Source of the DNA: Chrysomallon squamiferum
Lineage: Eukaryota; Mollusca; Gastropoda; Neomphalida; Peltospiridae
Assembly (NCBI GenBank): GCA_012295275.1
Contig: CM022672.1
Coordinates: 24,910,430 to 24,974,429, forward strand
Length of the DNA: 64,000 nucleotides
Reading direction: 5' to 3'
Below, piece after piece: positions 61,475-64,000 of this stretch; position 1 is the stretch's first letter, and the number at the start of each line of letters is the position of its first letter. Made by a program: the position numbers and the translations under genes. The notes under the pieces were generated by a model. It searched no databases and had not been told where the DNA came from. It saw nothing but the letters and a program-made list of their open reading frames with translations.

Positions 61475-61640
61475 CCAGGCAGGAGAAAGAGGCGTAGAAG
61501 GAGACTGATAACAAAGAAAAAACAGAAGGCATAAAGGATGACTGAATGAAGAAGGAGTCACATTAGGATACTGATAAACAACATTAAAAGGAGACTGAAG
61601 AGGAGAAAGAAGGAGATGCAGTAGGAGACTGATAATTAGG
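61475..61640. repeat. Purine-rich degenerate repeat related to the 58.9 kb flank
   Basis: The phrase agaaggagactgataa recurs in variants at about 61496, 61588 and 61628, and at 58938 (gaaggagactgacaat). The minus-strand ORF here is a by-product. Confidence 0.5.
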
Positions 61641-62119
61641 AAGTGCAACAAAATATTCATGTGAACACAGATATAAAACCGATACAAATATCGCGTTGGT
61701 GAGAATATTTAAAAAAAAAAAAAAAAAAAAAAAAATAGAACATATTTTAATTTTTAAAAAAATCCTGAATGGAATACAAGAGGGAGAAAAATGAAAAACA
61801 AAATAATAATAATAAATAAAAAAAATACGACAACGAAACGGAATAAACTGAGCTTTGTCCTTTGAAGTTCATCAAGCTTTTGGACTGAAAGTCCCGAATA
61901 AACCATGTGTTCCTTGGATGCCATTAATTCTGGTGTCGGTGACATAATCGCCAATAAAAGCATGCACTGTAATAAGTATGTGAATCTAGAGCTAGTTAAT
62001 AGTTTATGGGCGAAACACGTGTTCCTTTACATCAAGCAGATTTGTACTTGAATATGTCAATGTTGTGCTTGTTCGTGTATATTCGTGTCAGTTGGATGTC
62101 TCCTTGCTACAACAACTTA

Positions 62120-62460
62120 TTATAGCTACTTTTACAGCTACTGCAACTATTACTACTGCTACAACTACTTCTACCACTGTTACTAAAACTGTTAATAATA
62201 CTACTGCTAAAACTAATATTAATACAACTTCAGAATTACTATCCAACCACTGCAAAGACTAATATTGTTACTGCTTCTACTACTACTATTACTACTACTA
62301 CGTTAACTCATTTACTGTTCCTGTTGTCTAACGTTATTCTCTACATCTAGTAACTATTTTTTGTTTTAATCACAGAAATTCGGCTATCACCATCATCATT
62401 ATCACTATCATCACCATCATCATCATTATCATCATCACCATCATCATCATCATCATACAT
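62120..62460. repeat. ACT/GCT tract and (ATC)n array
   Basis: Imperfect act, gct and act triplets (62125-62300) and a nearly pure ATC/ACC array (62384-62456). Confidence 0.9.
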
Positions 62461-62679
62461 TCTTCTCCTTCCTCGTCTTCACTTTAATTGACATCATCGC
62501 AGTTTAAAGAGTAACACGCCATCTGGAGATGATAATTACATTTCTCATATTCAGATTCATCGGTGCTAGTGAACATTGTTAACTCAGGTTAAAAAATAAT
62601 AATAATCATGATGATGATAAAAAATATTATAATAATAAATAATAACAAAACAAAACAAAAAATTACCTGGAAATGATAA

Positions 62680-62945
62680 CGAAATGCACAGTTATTTACA
62701 GAAACAATAAACTCGGCGAAAAGGTTAAAACTAATTGATTTGCTGGGTCTGTTTTGACAACAGACTGTGCAACATGCAGCCATTTGCATTAAAACATCAC
62801 GACATGTTGATTAACTAATGCAACAAAGAGGTCAGGGAAATAGTTTAACATGTTTATAGCCACGAAAACCTCAGACTCTTAGTCCTTGTTTAAACGAGGA
62901 GGCAGATTAACATACACTGACTCGAGGTTTAACCAACTCTTGTAG
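62680..62945. promoter_or_regulatory. Candidate enhancer with an exact POU octamer
   Basis: ATTTGCAT at 62782-62789 is the exact octamer. Nearby are caacaaagaggtcaggg (SOX- and nuclear-receptor-like words) and gattaactaatgc. Unique block without an open frame. Confidence 0.35.
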
Positions 62946-63094
62946 ATCTTTTTTATGAATATGAAAACAATATTCTAACATGATTTTGAAATCAAAGATT
63001 ATCAAAGATTCTTGTTAAATAAAATTACATTTTCGAAGGTTATATTCCAACTTACACAAAAATATGTTACATCTGTTTGTGTGTGCGCGCGCGC

Positions 63095-63170
63095 GCCTAT
63101 AAATCCATGGATGGATTTGTGTGTGCATTTGTTTATATGTATATATGTATATATGTATACGTGTGTGTAT
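63095..63170. repeat. GC alternation and TATG microsatellite
   Basis: A short gcgcgcgcgc run after TG units, then tatg units; alternating purine-pyrimidine DNA. Confidence 0.85.
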
Positions 63171-63239
63171 TTTAGTCGCAGTTTCCCTAGCTGCTACCAC
63201 TGGAAACTTACTAATAGTATATATTCCAATAACACAACA

Positions 63240-63420
63240 ATTATTTACTAACGTCGTGCTGCAGAAGTCACTAATTGAGACCCAGTGGGTGATAAGGAAA
63301 TGTTTGTAAACAAACTGAGCGACAAAAGCCTCAAACTCGTAGAAGTTGATGGACCGAAACAAGGAGCAAGTGGGTGCAAACATAACGGAACCAATTAGCC
63401 GTGAAATTGGCGAAGATTCT
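63240..63420. promoter_or_regulatory. Candidate enhancer with GATA and forkhead words
   Basis: Contains gggtgataaggaaatg and tgtttgtaaacaaac (forkhead sites on both strands, 63301-63315), then accaattagccgtgaaat. No gene frame. Confidence 0.35.
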
Positions 63421-63439
63421 CTTCTTCATCTTCATTCCT

Positions 63440-63601
63440 GAGTTCTTCATACGGACGAAGGTCTATGAGTTCTTCAAACGGTTAATGGTTTGTGAGTTCT
63501 TCATACGGATAATGGTCTGTGAGTTCTTCATACGGATAATGGTCTGTGAGTTCTTCAAACGGGTTGATGGTCCATGAGTTCTTCATACGGATGATGGTCT
63601 A
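63440..63601. repeat. 27-bp minisatellite, six copies
   Basis: Unit near gagttcttcatacggataat followed by ggtctgt. Copies start at 63440, 63467, 63494, 63521, 63548 and 63576; copies 3 and 4 are identical, the others differ by a few bases. Confidence 0.95.
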
Positions 63602-63609
63602 CATCGTTT

Positions 63610-64000
63610 TATAACCGTTAACTTTTTGTTTAGTTTTTACCAGCAAAATTCCCAGAGCAGAAGAATGCTTTGTGTTTGTCGTGGAATCGTGCAGTCATCG
63701 CAGAATCAGCGCTTTATCGTGATGCTTTGAAGTCAGTGTTAAATACAATTACCAGTCCTGCGAGGCGCGTGTACAGTTTTGTGTTCAGTCGGTTTATTTA
63801 CATTTTATTTATTGGTTGTCTAAATATTTTCCCGATAGCTCGCTGTATCGTTATACTGAATTACCCTAAAATAGCTTTTAAAAAGTGCTCGAAGGAATAC
63901 GCAGGACGAAAGTCAGGCTGCTGTGCACATAATAATGGTATTAAATGTTTGCGAATGTTTAATACTTATAACGTATATTTAATTAATAAAATGATACAGA
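63610..64000. other. Unique intergenic DNA at the right edge
   Basis: Moderately complex sequence (tcgtggaatcgtgcagtcatc); no exon or LIM/homeodomain coding segment recognised up to the edge. Confidence 0.4.

Overview
This window reads as nuclear DNA of an animal with large introns and a very AT-rich, simple-repeat-rich genome. It has GT-AG introns, many di-, tri- and tetranucleotide arrays, tRNA-derived short interspersed elements and long stretches without recognisable exons. A lophotrochozoan, most likely a mollusc and possibly a cephalopod, is my best guess. That rests on genome texture and on a secreted chitin-binding-type protein, not on a diagnostic gene. I see no prokaryotic genes, CRISPR arrays or rRNA.

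Layout. 1-9.8 kb: a SINE copy at the left edge, many microsatellites, a speculative two-exon plus-strand transcript (953-999 spliced to 5718 onwards) and a possible minus-strand exon (9017-9292). 9.87-13.8 kb: a seven-exon plus-strand gene for a secreted protein with three copies of an eight-cysteine, CBM14/peritrophin-A-like module. Each module is carried by one phase 1-2 exon; the second contains an apparent one-base deletion. 13.8-16.1 kb: 3' flank and AT-rich DNA. 16.09-16.55 kb: a minus-strand ORF for a small membrane protein of unknown family, preceded by an overlapping upstream ORF. 19.06-25.1 kb: a complete seven-exon orthologue of ACBD6 (acyl-CoA-binding domain plus ankyrin repeats) on the plus strand, the best-supported gene here.

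25.1-64 kb: a gene desert of about 39 kb. It alternates AT-rich repeat DNA (diverged tandem arrays near 32-33, 39.6, 41.3 and 52.5 kb, a purine-only 34-bp minisatellite at 59-59.8 kb, a 27-bp minisatellite at 63.4 kb) with short islands of higher GC and higher complexity. Those islands carry dense transcription-factor-like words (POU octamer, GATA, TAAT, E-box, forkhead) and look like enhancers or conserved noncoding elements. A few minus-strand pieces with good splice signals (34.1, 37.5 and 45.2 kb) could be exons of an unidentified gene or lncRNA. In human, ACBD6 lies beside the LIM-homeobox gene LHX4, so a regulatory domain of an LHX3/4 orthologue beyond the right edge is a reasonable, testable idea. 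No LIM or homeodomain exon is visible in the window.

The three better-supported genes show no common pathway. All exon models come from reading frame, splice consensus and family resemblance; no transcript or database evidence was available.
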